Assembly: GCA_965199745.1 (NCBI GenBank)
Contig: CBDATB010000015.1
Coordinates: 469,862-533,861, forward strand
Reading direction: 5' to 3'
Length of the DNA stretch: 64,000 bases
Source of the DNA: CBDATB01 sp965199745
GTDB lineage: Bacteria > Bacteroidota > Bacteroidia > Cytophagales > Flammeovirgaceae
Below are positions 8,780-17,886 of the stretch, piece by piece (within the stretch, counting starts at the first letter, position 1; each line of letters starts with the position of its first letter). The notes under the pieces are model-generated. The model was not told where the DNA came from, made no database searches, and saw only the letters and a list, made by a program, of their open reading frames with translations. The position numbers and the translations under genes were made by a program.

Positions 8780-9766
8780 CTACTCTTTCGTACCACTATC
8801 CTCTTCCTTACCAGATTCTGCAATAGTATCTCTCATATCGGTGTCTGCCTGTAAATTTCGCATTCTGTAATAGTCCATAATACCTAAATTACCGCTTCTG
8901 AAAGCCTCTGCCATCGCAAGAGGTACTTCGGCTTCTGATTCTACCACCTTGGCACGTGATTGCTGCGTTTTAGCTTTCATTTCCTGCTCTGAGGCAACAG
9001 CCATCGCGCGGCGTTCTTCAGCTTTGGCTTCGGCAACTTTTAAGTCGGCATTGGCTTGGTCTATTTGCAGTTTTGCCCCGATATTTGACCCAACATCTAT
9101 GTCGGCAATATCAATAGAAAGTATTTCAAAGGCGGTACCCGAGTCGAGTCCTTTTTGTAAAACGAGCTTAGAAATCTGGTCGGGGTTTTCAAGCACCGCT
9201 TTATGCGATTGTGCCGAGCCGATAGAAGTAACAATTCCTTCTCCTACCCTTGCCAGGATAGTTTCCTCACCCGCACCACCAACAAGTCTAGCAATATTGG
9301 CACGCACAGTTACTCTTGCCTTAGCAACCAACTGAATACCGTCTTGTGCTACAGCAGCTACTGAAGGAGTATTGATCACACGAGGATTAACAGAAGTCTG
9401 CACCGCTTCAAAAACATCCCTACCAGCCAAATCGATAGCCGCCGCCTGCTTAAAGGATAACTCAATATTGGCTTTGTCGGCAGAAATTAAGGCTTTAATA
9501 ACCGAAGGTACATGACCGCCTGCTAAATAATGCGTTTCCAAATCGGCAGTATTGAGCTCCAAACCTGCTTTAACTGCCGTGATTAAAGATTCTACAACAA
9601 TGCGAGGAGGTACTTTTCTGAGCCTCATAAACACCAGAGAAATTAAGCTAACGCGTACATTAGAAAAAACAGCAGTAATCCATAAGTTAACTGGTATATA
9701 ATGCAAAAAAACAAAAAACACTACAATGGCGGCTACAATACCACCCAACAGTAGAAAAATTTCCAT
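8780..9766 (-). CDS. floA: Flotillin-like protein FloA (UPF0365)
   Basis: 328 residues with an N-terminal membrane segment (LLLGGIVAAIVVFFVFLHYI), a second hydrophobic stretch, then an SPFH-like domain rich in Ala and Glu (VAEAKAEERRAMAVASEQEMKA). The blocks IVVESLITAVKAGL, AIDLAGRDVFEAVQ and ARVGEGIVTSIGS are those of the YqfA/FloA family. FloA organises membrane microdomains. It lies 47 bp downstream of nfeD on the same strand, the classic floA/nfeD partnership, and is the last gene of the run starting with the CPBP protease. Confidence 0.93.
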   Translation of the reverse strand: MEIFLLLGGIVAAIVVFFVFLHYIPVNLWITAVFSNVRVSLISLVFMRLRKVPPRIVVESLITAVKAGLELNTADLETHYLAGGHVPSVIKALISADKANIELSFKQAAAIDLAGRDVFEAVQTSVNPRVINTPSVAAVAQDGIQLVAKARVTVRANIARLVGGAGEETILARVGEGIVTSIGSAQSHKAVLENPDQISKLVLQKGLDSGTAFEILSIDIADIDVGSNIGAKLQIDQANADLKVAEAKAEERRAMAVASEQEMKAKTQQSRAKVVESEAEVPLAMAEAFRSGNLGIMDYYRMRNLQADTDMRDTIAESGKEEDSGTKE

Positions 9767-9813
9767 AATTACTTTAAGTTAGTGAATAAAAAAACAAAAA
9801 ACAAATACTTTAC

Positions 9814-10287
9814 TCATTCGGATAACTCTTCAACAAATACCTTAGTCCCTTTTATCTGTACTATTTTAACTTTTTTACCTGAATCAATCCAATTTCCATC
9901 TATCGAATGTACTTCCCTGAGTTCGTCATCAAAATCCACTTCACCTATTGATTTGATAGTAGAAACGGCTACTCCCACCTCTCCTATAGTTAGTTGCCTT
10001 TCTTGGTCGTTAACTTTACTATCTATTGTTTTTTGCAAAGAGAAACGCTCCCAAACCCCTGAGTGAAAGCTGTAATAAAATGCTGCTATACTTGCAAATA
10101 GGCTAATACCTAGAGTACATGTTCCTATAATTGCCCCAAAGTAATTATAACTCATATAGATACCGTAACCCATACTCAGGCAACCCATGATGCCTACTAT
10201 GGTAGTACCCGGAATAAAAATCACTTCGAGGACGAGCAAGGCCAATCCAAAGGTAAGTAATAAACCAACTGTAAGCCACTCAGCCAT
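9814..10287 (-). CDS. nfeD: NfeD-like membrane protein
   Basis: The product starting MAEWLTVGLLLTFGLALLVLEVIFIPG has the short NfeD layout: transmembrane helices (the V-E-V/L-x-x-x-PG element is typical), then a C-terminal OB-fold domain (GEVGVAVSTIKSIGEVDFDDELREV...VKIVQIKGTKVFVEEL). An upstream extension to 10395 is open but overlaps the preceding gene and lacks similarity, so this ATG is preferred. NfeD proteins cooperate with SPFH/flotillin proteins, here the downstream floA. Confidence 0.85.
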   Translation of the reverse strand: MAEWLTVGLLLTFGLALLVLEVIFIPGTTIVGIMGCLSMGYGIYMSYNYFGAIIGTCTLGISLFASIAAFYYSFHSGVWERFSLQKTIDSKVNDQERQLTIGEVGVAVSTIKSIGEVDFDDELREVHSIDGNWIDSGKKVKIVQIKGTKVFVEELSE

Positions 10288-10330
10288 AAATAATTGATAG
10301 TTTAGTTTTAGTATTACAAGCTTAAACGCT

Positions 10331-11257
10331 TTAAAAATGCATTTTCTGCCAAAATGCAAAAAACTCCATCGACCAGGCCAAAGTAAGATGCACAACTACT
10401 CCGGCAAAAATACTTCTACTATAATAAGCGATGATACCGAGCAGATACCCGCCAAAAAAAGAACTTATCGCCTCACCCATTGGTTTGCCAAAATGCAAAA
10501 AACAATAAGTAACTGCCATAGATATCACTGCCTCCTTACCCACCCAGCGCATCAGCCAAACTACCATTAAACCACGAAAAAGTAACTCTACAGCCACAAA
10601 AGAAGCTCCGTAAGCAGTTTCATAAGATAGTACAAACAGCCACTCGGGCAGTTGATAATATTGAGAAGAAATATTGGCCTTATAAGTCGGATAGTAACTG
10701 GTAAAGTCTTCGAAAAAAGAGGCAATAAATGCAATAAAAACCGCCCCTGCGAATAAATAAAAATAGGGACTCCAGTTGATATGTAAGTTACTCAAACCAA
10801 AGAAATGAGCCTTTTCTTTAAATACTCGCTCAACAATAAAACTGCCAATCAAAGCTACAAGTAGCTGAAATAGCTGGTGCGCAATGGACTTAAAAATGTA
10901 GTGCTGTGACGTATTGAAATGAACATTCAACCATTTCATGTGTCCCCAATAGCCGGCGTAAACTGCCAATATAATTATGATAATACCACTTCTAATCAGC
11001 ACATTACGATTGAAATAAAAGTCTCTTTTTGCGAAATATGCAATCCATAAAGTACCGTAGTAAGCACTACCATACAGTAAAATATAATAAAATAAACGCA
11101 AGGCTTCACTTCTCTCCTTATCAATCACACTATTTTCCAGATCGACCTGATAATTAAGCCACACAGAAAAGGTCAGAAACAAAAAAATAGCTCCATAATA
11201 TGGAAAAGAATAAGTGTCTTTTATAAAGTTCTTTAGACAGACGATGAGTGAATACAT
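10331..11257 (-). CDS. CPBP-family intramembrane metalloprotease
   Basis: 308 residues, strongly hydrophobic with about seven or eight predicted membrane segments. The conserved tail holds VAVELLFRGLMV (motif 1), AVTYCFLHFGKP (motif 2, F-x-x-H) and FFGGYLLGIIAYYSRSIFAGVVVH (motif 3), the CAAX-protease/bacteriocin-processing signature. Motif 1 is usually E-E-x-x-x-R; here the first Glu is Val, while the second Glu and the Arg remain. It is the first gene of the run with nfeD and floA. Confidence 0.8.
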   Translation of the reverse strand: MYSLIVCLKNFIKDTYSFPYYGAIFLFLTFSVWLNYQVDLENSVIDKERSEALRLFYYILLYGSAYYGTLWIAYFAKRDFYFNRNVLIRSGIIIIILAVYAGYWGHMKWLNVHFNTSQHYIFKSIAHQLFQLLVALIGSFIVERVFKEKAHFFGLSNLHINWSPYFYLFAGAVFIAFIASFFEDFTSYYPTYKANISSQYYQLPEWLFVLSYETAYGASFVAVELLFRGLMVVWLMRWVGKEAVISMAVTYCFLHFGKPMGEAISSFFGGYLLGIIAYYSRSIFAGVVVHLTLAWSMEFFAFWQKMHF

Positions 11258-11301
11258 TGAAGGTTACGCTTTATCGCATGTTTGAAATAATATGCCTACA
11301 C

Positions 11302-11309
11302 CAAAGGTA
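11302..11309 (-). promoter_or_regulatory. Bacteroidota promoter -7 box upstream of the CPBP-nfeD-floA run
   Basis: On the minus strand this reads TACCTTTG, an exact match to the TAnnTTTG -7 element of the Bacteroidota housekeeping sigma factor, 45 bp before the CPBP start codon. The -33 region is T-rich (TTTCTTTTTG) without a clear consensus. Confidence 0.5.
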
Positions 11310-11391
11310 AGCAAGCAAAAAGAAATACAGATAAAAAACACAAAAAAGGTCAATTCGAATGCTTAAAAATTTCTCACTTTTCACTTTTCAC

Positions 11392-11399
11392 TATCTTTG
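11392..11399 (+). promoter_or_regulatory. Bacteroidota promoter -7 box of thiL
   Basis: TATCTTTG matches TAnnTTTG exactly, about 30 bp before the thiL start. Upstream is a T/C-rich repeat (TTTCTCACTTTTCACTTTTCAC) at the expected -33 distance. Confidence 0.6.
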
Positions 11400-11428
11400 C
11401 AGTACTCAAAAAAAACCTTATTAAAGAT

Positions 11429-12457
11429 ATGAAAAAAAACAAAACATTAAACGATCTAGGCGAGTTCGGGCTAATTAATCATATCAGTAAAGATATAAAA
11501 ACATACCAGAAAAGTACTAAAAAAGGTATTGGTGACGACGCTGCGGTGATTGGAGAAGGCGAGCTATTGACATTAGTTTCTACAGACTTACTGCTGGAGG
11601 GTGTTCACTTCGATCTATCGTATGTTCCTTTAAAACACCTCGGATACAAAGCAGTAACAGTTAATCTGTCAGACATTACTGCCATGAATGGAAACCCTGA
11701 ACAAATCACAGTGAGCCTAGCACTCAGCAACCGTTTTGGTTTAGCAGCTGTTGAAGAGTTGTATAAAGGCTTTCGTAAAGCCTGCGAGCAATATCAAGTC
11801 GACCTGATAGGCGGGGACACCAGCACCTCTATATCCAATTTAATGATCTCTGTCACAGCTTTGGGTAGTACTCTACAAAAAAATATAACTTACAGGAATA
11901 CCGCCAAAAAAAACGAAATTATCTGCGTAAGCGGTGACTTGGGTGCAGCGTATATCGGCTTACAAATTCTGCAGAGAGAAAAACAAGTTTTTTTAGCTGA
12001 CCCTAATATGCAGCCGGATTTAACTGATAAGGACTACGTTATTGGTAGGCAACTCAAGCCCGAAGCCCGCACAGATATTGTAAAAATGCTTGAAACCCTT
12101 CAAATTATTCCGAGTGCTATGATAGATATTTCTGACGGACTAGCCTCAGAACTCATGCATATTTGTAGCCAATCGAAATTAGGGGCTGTTATTTATGAAG
12201 ACAAAATTCCTATTGATAAAGAAACTTATCAAATTGCCACAGAAGAATTCAAAATACCCCTAAGTATTTGCGCACTTAACGGCGGCGAAGATTATGAATT
12301 ACTTTTCACTATTAGGCAAAAAGATTATGAAAAAATTAAAAATCACGAAGATATTTCTTTCATAGGCTACACAACAGCACCAGAAGAAGGCATCAAGCTA
12401 GTCACCAGAGCTAAGCAATCAGTAGATATTAAAGCGCAGGGGTGGAAACACTTTTAG
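11429..12457 (+). CDS. thiL: Thiamine-monophosphate kinase
   Basis: Phosphorylates thiamine monophosphate to thiamine diphosphate, the active cofactor. The 342-residue product has the family layout: GIGDDAAVIGEG near the N-terminus, STDLLLEGVHFDL, a Mg-binding VNLSDITAMNG, LIGGDTSTS, SGDLGAAYIG, and the late IDISDGLASEL and ALNGGEDYELLF. All are the expected metal and nucleotide motifs. It is monocistronic; the next gene is convergent, 35 bp away. Confidence 0.95.
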   Translation: MKKNKTLNDLGEFGLINHISKDIKTYQKSTKKGIGDDAAVIGEGELLTLVSTDLLLEGVHFDLSYVPLKHLGYKAVTVNLSDITAMNGNPEQITVSLALSNRFGLAAVEELYKGFRKACEQYQVDLIGGDTSTSISNLMISVTALGSTLQKNITYRNTAKKNEIICVSGDLGAAYIGLQILQREKQVFLADPNMQPDLTDKDYVIGRQLKPEARTDIVKMLETLQIIPSAMIDISDGLASELMHICSQSKLGAVIYEDKIPIDKETYQIATEEFKIPLSICALNGGEDYELLFTIRQKDYEKIKNHEDISFIGYTTAPEEGIKLVTRAKQSVDIKAQGWKHF

Positions 12458-12492
12458 GCGTTGATATGAGTAGCTTATTGATTTGCGCTAGT

Positions 12493-13266
12493 TTATATTC
12501 CTGTAAAGTTCGCTTTCCTTTTAGCAAGAAATGCACTTGTACCCTCTTTAAAGTCTTTTGTCTTACAGCAATTAGCAAAAGCATTGGCTTCCATACCGTA
12601 GTTTTTACCGCTAGTAGCGGCATGAATACAGTCGATGGCATGAGACACGGCAATAGGTGCTTGAGTGAATATTTTCTCAGCAATTTTTCGACACTTTTCC
12701 ATGACTCTTTCTGCTGGTACTACATGATTGACCAAAGCAATTTTTTCTGCTTCCCTTGCATTAATCATTTCGCCCGAAAGAATCAACTCAAAAGCCTTTC
12801 CTTTGCCTACAAGCTCGGTGAGTCTTTGTGTACCGCCGTAGCCTGGGATGATGCCCAGTTTGACTTCGGGTTGACCGAAGTGGGCACTCTCCGATGCCAC
12901 TCTGATATGGCAAGCCATCGCCAACTCGCAACCGCCCCCCAAAGCAAAGCCGTTGACTGCAGCAATGATCACTTTATGGCAATAAGCTATTTTTTCAAAA
13001 ACTTTTTGTCCTCTCTCTGAGAGCTTTCTAGCATCTAAATCATTGAGGCTTAAAAACTCTGATATATCAGCACCCGCCGCAAAAGCCTTTGTTCCTGCAC
13101 CTGTAATAATTACTCCTTTAATATTTGTGTTATCATATACTTCTCCCAGCACGGTGTCTAGCTCGCTAATAGTTTCTTTATTTAAGGCATTTAGCTTGTT
13201 AGCTCTGTTGATAGTAATCGTCAGTAAGCCTTTGTCGAGTTGGGTCAATAAATTGTTGAGAATCAT
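12493..13266 (-). CDS. Enoyl-CoA hydratase/isomerase (crotonase family)
   Basis: 257 residues, normal for the family. AGADISEFL forms the first half of the oxyanion hole and ALGGGCELAMACHIRVAS the second. The two catalytic glutamates expected in hydratases correspond to the E in GQPEVKLGIIPGYGGTQRL and the one in the preceding GGGCE block. It probably hydrates 2-enoyl-CoA in fatty-acid or amino-acid degradation, but crotonase paralogues differ in substrate and no neighbour fixes it. Confidence 0.88.
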   Translation of the reverse strand: MILNNLLTQLDKGLLTITINRANKLNALNKETISELDTVLGEVYDNTNIKGVIITGAGTKAFAAGADISEFLSLNDLDARKLSERGQKVFEKIAYCHKVIIAAVNGFALGGGCELAMACHIRVASESAHFGQPEVKLGIIPGYGGTQRLTELVGKGKAFELILSGEMINAREAEKIALVNHVVPAERVMEKCRKIAEKIFTQAPIAVSHAIDCIHAATSGKNYGMEANAFANCCKTKDFKEGTSAFLAKRKANFTGI

Positions 13267-13326
13267 TTTTAAAATTGGCGATAAATAATTAAAATTTTGT
13301 AAGTGTATGTGTTCAGTATAATTTTT

Positions 13327-14085
13327 TTAACACCTCAATACCTTCTGTTTTGCTACTTGATAGCCTATTTGATAAAGTCGCTCTGCTTGACGGAAAGAAA
13401 GTGTGCTTAGCACTGAAATTCTTGGCGATTCGATAAGAATATCACAAAGCCTTCTGGATTCGAGCTGATTTTGGTTCACCAGAATCATTAGGCTTCGTTC
13501 AAGTATCTTTTTATAATTTTGTACTTTGAAGTTAGTTTCTGTAAAGTTAGTATTTATACCGACAACTTGTCTGCATTGCGGTTTTAATATTTTTACAGGC
13601 ATATTATCTGTCAAGCCACCATCTACGTAAACATTTCCCGCTATTGTTACAGGCTGAAAAATAACAGGGATGCTACAAGCTGCAATTAATACTTTAATGA
13701 GCTTGCCCTCACTGAAGTAGCGGACAGAACCGTTTTCGATATTTGTACAATTAACAAATAAGGGTTTTTGTAAATCTTCAAACTTTTCGGGTAATTGTGT
13801 GGCGAGTATTTTTTCTACTTTGGCTAGTGTGAATAAACCCTTGGAAAAAATAGCCGGGTCAAAAACCTGTAAGTATTTTAGTTTCGATAGTAAGTCAAAT
13901 ATTTTTTGTGGTGAATGCCCTGCACAATATAATGCTGCTACTATTGCTCCTGAGCTAGTACCAGACAATACATCGGGTTTCATCTCTACTTCTTCAAGGG
14001 CTTTTAAAGCACCGATGTGAGCAATACCCCTCGCTCCTCCACCCGAAAGACATAGACCTGTTTGATATATTATTTTCTCTGCCAT
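13327..14085 (-). CDS. Patatin-like phospholipase (RssA/YjjU type)
   Basis: 252 residues with the patatin-type motifs in order: GGGARG anion hole (about 15-20), GTSSG with nucleophile Ser (about 44), and DGGLTDNMP with the catalytic Asp (about 165). No signal peptide is visible, so it is a cytosolic or membrane-associated lipid acyl hydrolase. Standalone gene, divergent from the DUF885 gene; substrate unknown. Confidence 0.87.
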   Translation of the reverse strand: MAEKIIYQTGLCLSGGGARGIAHIGALKALEEVEMKPDVLSGTSSGAIVAALYCAGHSPQKIFDLLSKLKYLQVFDPAIFSKGLFTLAKVEKILATQLPEKFEDLQKPLFVNCTNIENGSVRYFSEGKLIKVLIAACSIPVIFQPVTIAGNVYVDGGLTDNMPVKILKPQCRQVVGINTNFTETNFKVQNYKKILERSLMILVNQNQLESRRLCDILIESPRISVLSTLSFRQAERLYQIGYQVAKQKVLRC

Positions 14086-14245
14086 AGTAGCTGAATTAGT
14101 GCATAACCTTAATAGTCAAATATATGGCTTTTATAGAAACAACAACAAAAAACTGTAATTAGTAAAATGAAAGAAATAATTTTAGCAAATTTGTTGCTCT
14201 TAAATAGCCCGAAGAGGTTTCCTACCTATCTGTAGCATTTTTATT

Positions 14246-16099
14246 ATGTTGAAAACTAAAAGGCAATTGCAGCCGTATTTTTGGACCACTGTCAGGTATC
14301 TACTGCTAATAGTAATTGTGTCGGCTTTGGGCTGGGTCATCAATTTATTATGGTATAAACCTTTTAATATCAATTTGTTCTACGAACGCACCTTTTTAGA
14401 ATACGGCAGAGAGCGTCCAGAGCTTTTAACTCAGATACACTATTATGAGTTACTTGGCATGGGGGGGCATAATAGCCGACTGAACGATGTATCTGATAAG
14501 CAGCAGACCAAAGATTTTGAAGTAGCCATTAAATATTTTGAAATGCTCAGCAGCTACAAAAGAGCTGAGCAAAATAAAGAGCAGCAACTATCCACAGAAA
14601 TCCTCGATTATTATTTTCAGGATAAAATATTACACCAGCAGTTTTTGTATCATGACTACGCCATAGACCACCTGACAGGTTTGCAGGTTAATTTCCCTCT
14701 TTTTATGCTGCATTATCATCAGATTAATGATATTAAAGATGCTGAAAATTACCTCAAGTGTTTATCTCTGGTTAGCAAAAAAATCAAGCAAACTATTCAA
14801 GGCATCTTGATTAGAGAAGAGTATCGGGCAATACCACCAAAAGCTATTTTGAAGCAATGCATTGAACAAATCAGGCGTTTTATCAGAGGGGGAGTATATG
14901 AAAATATATTGTATCACGATTTTAAAAAAAAGCTATCACAACTAAAAAATATTTCGCAACAAGCCCGTAACGAATACCTCTATGACGTGAAAGGTGAAAT
15001 AGAAGACAACGTGATACCAGCTTTCCTGAATCTGGCTAAAGAGCTAGCTAAAGTCGAAGCTATTGATGCAGGCGAAGTGGGCGTATCGAAATTTGACGAT
15101 GGTGAATATTTCTACGCTTACCTATTGCAGAAATACTTAACTGTCGACCAGCTAGCAATAACTGTCTCGCTCACGACTGACAGTCTGATAAGCCTAGCCC
15201 AGCAACAGATAGATTTGGCACAACGGGAAATTGATAAAATTTCTGACCAATTAGCTATGGATAAAGACTCTAACGTATTATTTGACACAATCAATACGAA
15301 TAGATTTTTTTTTTACGAAAACAATAATCACGGCAAGTTAGCCTATTTGTCTGACTTCAGCCGCCTAATTAAGAAATACAAAAATTTATCTGCTCAATAC
15401 TTTGATATTGAAAATATATCAGACTCTGTTCACTTAGCTTTTATGTGGGATTTTCAAGAACGTTTTTTACCTCTTTATACCTATTATCCCGGCAGTTTGA
15501 AAAACACCAAACCTGCAATTTTTTATATTAATTTTTATGATACATGGCAGCACGCAAAATATACCTTAGCCACCGCAGTAGTCAGATATATTTTTCCCGG
15601 ATTACACCTCCAAATGTGCATACAGCAACAAGCTGACCATTTACCCACTTTCAGGCGGGCCTTTTCTTTCCACGCTTTTAATGACGGTTGGCAACTTTAT
15701 GCACTTAAGCTCGCTTGCGAAGAAGATATGTTTGAAGATATTTATAGTGTGTTGTTTGCCTACTATACCCATATAATAAGTGCTTACAAACTTATTATCG
15801 ATATTAAAATCAATAAAGAAAAATGGACGAGGAAACAATCGATTGATTACCTCATAGAACAAACTGGCTTGCCGCAGAGAGCTGCGAAAATTGCTGTTGA
15901 CGAATGTATTGTTAAGCCAGGTAAAGCACCTGCTGCCTTAGTAGGTTATGCTAAGATAATGGAGTTAAGAAAAATTGCTAAAAGCAACTTAGGTAAAAAA
16001 TTTATGTTGAAAGATTTTCATCGCGCCCTTTTGAAGAACGGGTCTGTGCCTCTACACGTGATAGACAAAGCTATGCAAGAGTATATGCAAAGTCATTAA
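14246..16099 (+). CDS. DUF885-family protein lacking the metal-binding motif
   Basis: 617 residues with one N-terminal membrane segment (YLLLIVIVSALGWVINLLW) and a large extracytoplasmic domain. The C-terminal third follows the DUF885 peptidase-like pattern: FPGLHLQ, FNDGWQLYA, RKQSIDYLIEQTGLP, KPGKAPAALVGY, and FHRALLKNGSVPLHVID. In active relatives the first block reads H-E-x-x-PGHHLQ and the second EGW. Here the HE pair is RY, the first His of GHH is Leu, and EGW is DGW, so zinc binding is probably lost. The frame is intact over its full length, so it is a likely pseudoenzyme, not a decaying gene. Confidence 0.75.
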   Translation: MLKTKRQLQPYFWTTVRYLLLIVIVSALGWVINLLWYKPFNINLFYERTFLEYGRERPELLTQIHYYELLGMGGHNSRLNDVSDKQQTKDFEVAIKYFEMLSSYKRAEQNKEQQLSTEILDYYFQDKILHQQFLYHDYAIDHLTGLQVNFPLFMLHYHQINDIKDAENYLKCLSLVSKKIKQTIQGILIREEYRAIPPKAILKQCIEQIRRFIRGGVYENILYHDFKKKLSQLKNISQQARNEYLYDVKGEIEDNVIPAFLNLAKELAKVEAIDAGEVGVSKFDDGEYFYAYLLQKYLTVDQLAITVSLTTDSLISLAQQQIDLAQREIDKISDQLAMDKDSNVLFDTINTNRFFFYENNNHGKLAYLSDFSRLIKKYKNLSAQYFDIENISDSVHLAFMWDFQERFLPLYTYYPGSLKNTKPAIFYINFYDTWQHAKYTLATAVVRYIFPGLHLQMCIQQQADHLPTFRRAFSFHAFNDGWQLYALKLACEEDMFEDIYSVLFAYYTHIISAYKLIIDIKINKEKWTRKQSIDYLIEQTGLPQRAAKIAVDECIVKPGKAPAALVGYAKIMELRKIAKSNLGKKFMLKDFHRALLKNGSVPLHVIDKAMQEYMQSH

Positions 16100-16264
16100 A
16101 ATTATGATTTATGAATTAAGGATTAAAAATTTCAGACAAAATGCTGTGCTGAATAACCAATACTGCTTGGCTTATTCTTACTGTTTTTTTAATCCAGCAC
16201 TCACCTTAATATGCAAGCAAAAATATAGAGTAGCTTTGCTTTTTCAGCCCTTTGCATAAACAGT

Positions 16265-17707
16265 TTAAAAAGCTGCTTGTTGCGGTGTTCTAGGAAATGG
16301 AATTACATCACGAATATTGTACATACCTGTCACAAACTGAACAAGCCGCTCAAAACCCAAACCAAAACCACTGTGCGGAGCAGTACCAAATTTCCTTAAT
16401 TCGAGATACCACCATAATTCTTTTTCCGAAATATTCATTTGTTTAATTCGCGCAATCAATTTTTCATAGCTTTCTTCCCGTTGCGAACCACCAACAATTT
16501 CTCCGATACTAGGGAAAAGTATATCCATCGCTCGCACGGTTTTGCCATCATCGTTTTGTTTCATATAAAAAGCCTTAATATTTGCTGGATAATCGGTAAC
16601 AACAACTGGCTTTTTAAAGTATTTTTCCACTAAATAGCTTTCATGTTCCGACTGCAAATCAACACCCCATGCTACGGCAAACCGAAATTTTCTTTTCTTA
16701 TGAGGCTTGGATGCCAATAATATATCGATGGCTTCAGTATAAGTAATCTGTTGGAAACCATTTTTTATAATAAAATTAAGTCGCTCCAATAGCCCTATTT
16801 CATTGCGTTTATTTTGTGGTTTGCTTTTCTCCTCTTGCGCAGCCCGCTCGTCGAGAAGTGCCAGGTCATCAGAGCAATGCTCAAGCACGTAATTAATTAG
16901 GTACTTTACAAACTCTTGAGCAAGCTCAATACTATCTTGTAGCTCGTAAAAAGCCATCTCTGGCTCTATCATCCAAAATTCAGCTAAATGACGGGCAGTG
17001 TTAGAGTTTTCAGCCCTAAATGTAGGACCGAATGTATAGACTTCTCCTAAAGCAAGTGCGCCAGCCTCGGCTTCGAGTTGCCCCGATACTGTCAGATGGG
17101 TTTCTTTAGCAAAGAAATCTTGCGTATAATCTATTGCATTTGTGTTATTTCTGTTTAGCGGTGGGTGCTTAGGGTCGATAGTAGTTACTCTGAACATCTC
17201 TCCTGCCCCTTCTGCATCCAACCCAGTGATGATGGGCGTATGTAAATGTAGAAAACCTTTGCTATTAAAAAAGTCATGAACAGCAAAAGCTAGCGTATGC
17301 CTAATGCGAAAAACTGCCCCAAAAGTTTGTGTCCTAAAGCGTAAATAGGCTTTTTCTCTCAGAAATTCCATACTGTGTCTTTTGGCTTGTATAGGGTAAA
17401 TTTCTGGGTTAGCTTCACCCAAAATACTGAGATCAGTGGCTAATATTTCTATCTTTTGCCCCTGTCCTTGTGAGGCAACCACTTCACCTATAACCGACAG
17501 ACATGCACCAGTAGTAATTTTTTTAATCAGCTCAGGGGCATATTTTTCATAATCTATTACTATCTGTATATTCAATGCTGTTGAACCATCATTGAGAACA
17601 ATAAAGCGGTTACTTCTGAAAAAGCGTACCCAACCACTAATATACACTGCTGCGCCTATCTTGGGCGATAGTAGTAAATCTTTAATTTTAATCCTCTTAC
17701 TATTCAT
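16265..17707 (-). CDS. asnS: Asparaginyl-tRNA synthetase
   Basis: Charges tRNA-Asn with asparagine. The 480-residue product has an N-terminal OB-fold anticodon-binding domain (AVYISGWVRFFRSN...FIVLNDGS) and a class II catalytic core: motif 2 in FGPTFRAENSNTARHLAEFWMIEPEMAF and motif 3 in GFGLGFERLVQFVTGMYNIRDVIPFPRTP. The last segment distinguishes AsnRS from AspRS. Single gene with no close operon partner. Confidence 0.96.
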   Translation of the reverse strand: MNSKRIKIKDLLLSPKIGAAVYISGWVRFFRSNRFIVLNDGSTALNIQIVIDYEKYAPELIKKITTGACLSVIGEVVASQGQGQKIEILATDLSILGEANPEIYPIQAKRHSMEFLREKAYLRFRTQTFGAVFRIRHTLAFAVHDFFNSKGFLHLHTPIITGLDAEGAGEMFRVTTIDPKHPPLNRNNTNAIDYTQDFFAKETHLTVSGQLEAEAGALALGEVYTFGPTFRAENSNTARHLAEFWMIEPEMAFYELQDSIELAQEFVKYLINYVLEHCSDDLALLDERAAQEEKSKPQNKRNEIGLLERLNFIIKNGFQQITYTEAIDILLASKPHKKRKFRFAVAWGVDLQSEHESYLVEKYFKKPVVVTDYPANIKAFYMKQNDDGKTVRAMDILFPSIGEIVGGSQREESYEKLIARIKQMNISEKELWWYLELRKFGTAPHSGFGLGFERLVQFVTGMYNIRDVIPFPRTPQQAAF

Positions 17708-17886
17708 TGGCTTGTTGAAAATCTAAAGCGATTTTGCCTTGAAAGCTAAAAATATTTATGCAAGTAGTAGGCTTCTGAACAAGTTCGCTTAATAGCCATT
17801 GCTATTATATTGAAAGCAAATACAAAGTAAAATCATTTTGTCTTTATATTCAAAAGAGCCAATTCCACAGCAGTTGCTTATTTAGT

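Noticed and set aside
12442..13020. Long open frame on the plus strand opposite the enoyl-CoA hydratase gene
   Set aside because: It lies antisense to a gene with full crotonase motifs, and its translation is low-complexity and Cys/Phe/Ser-rich without domain features.
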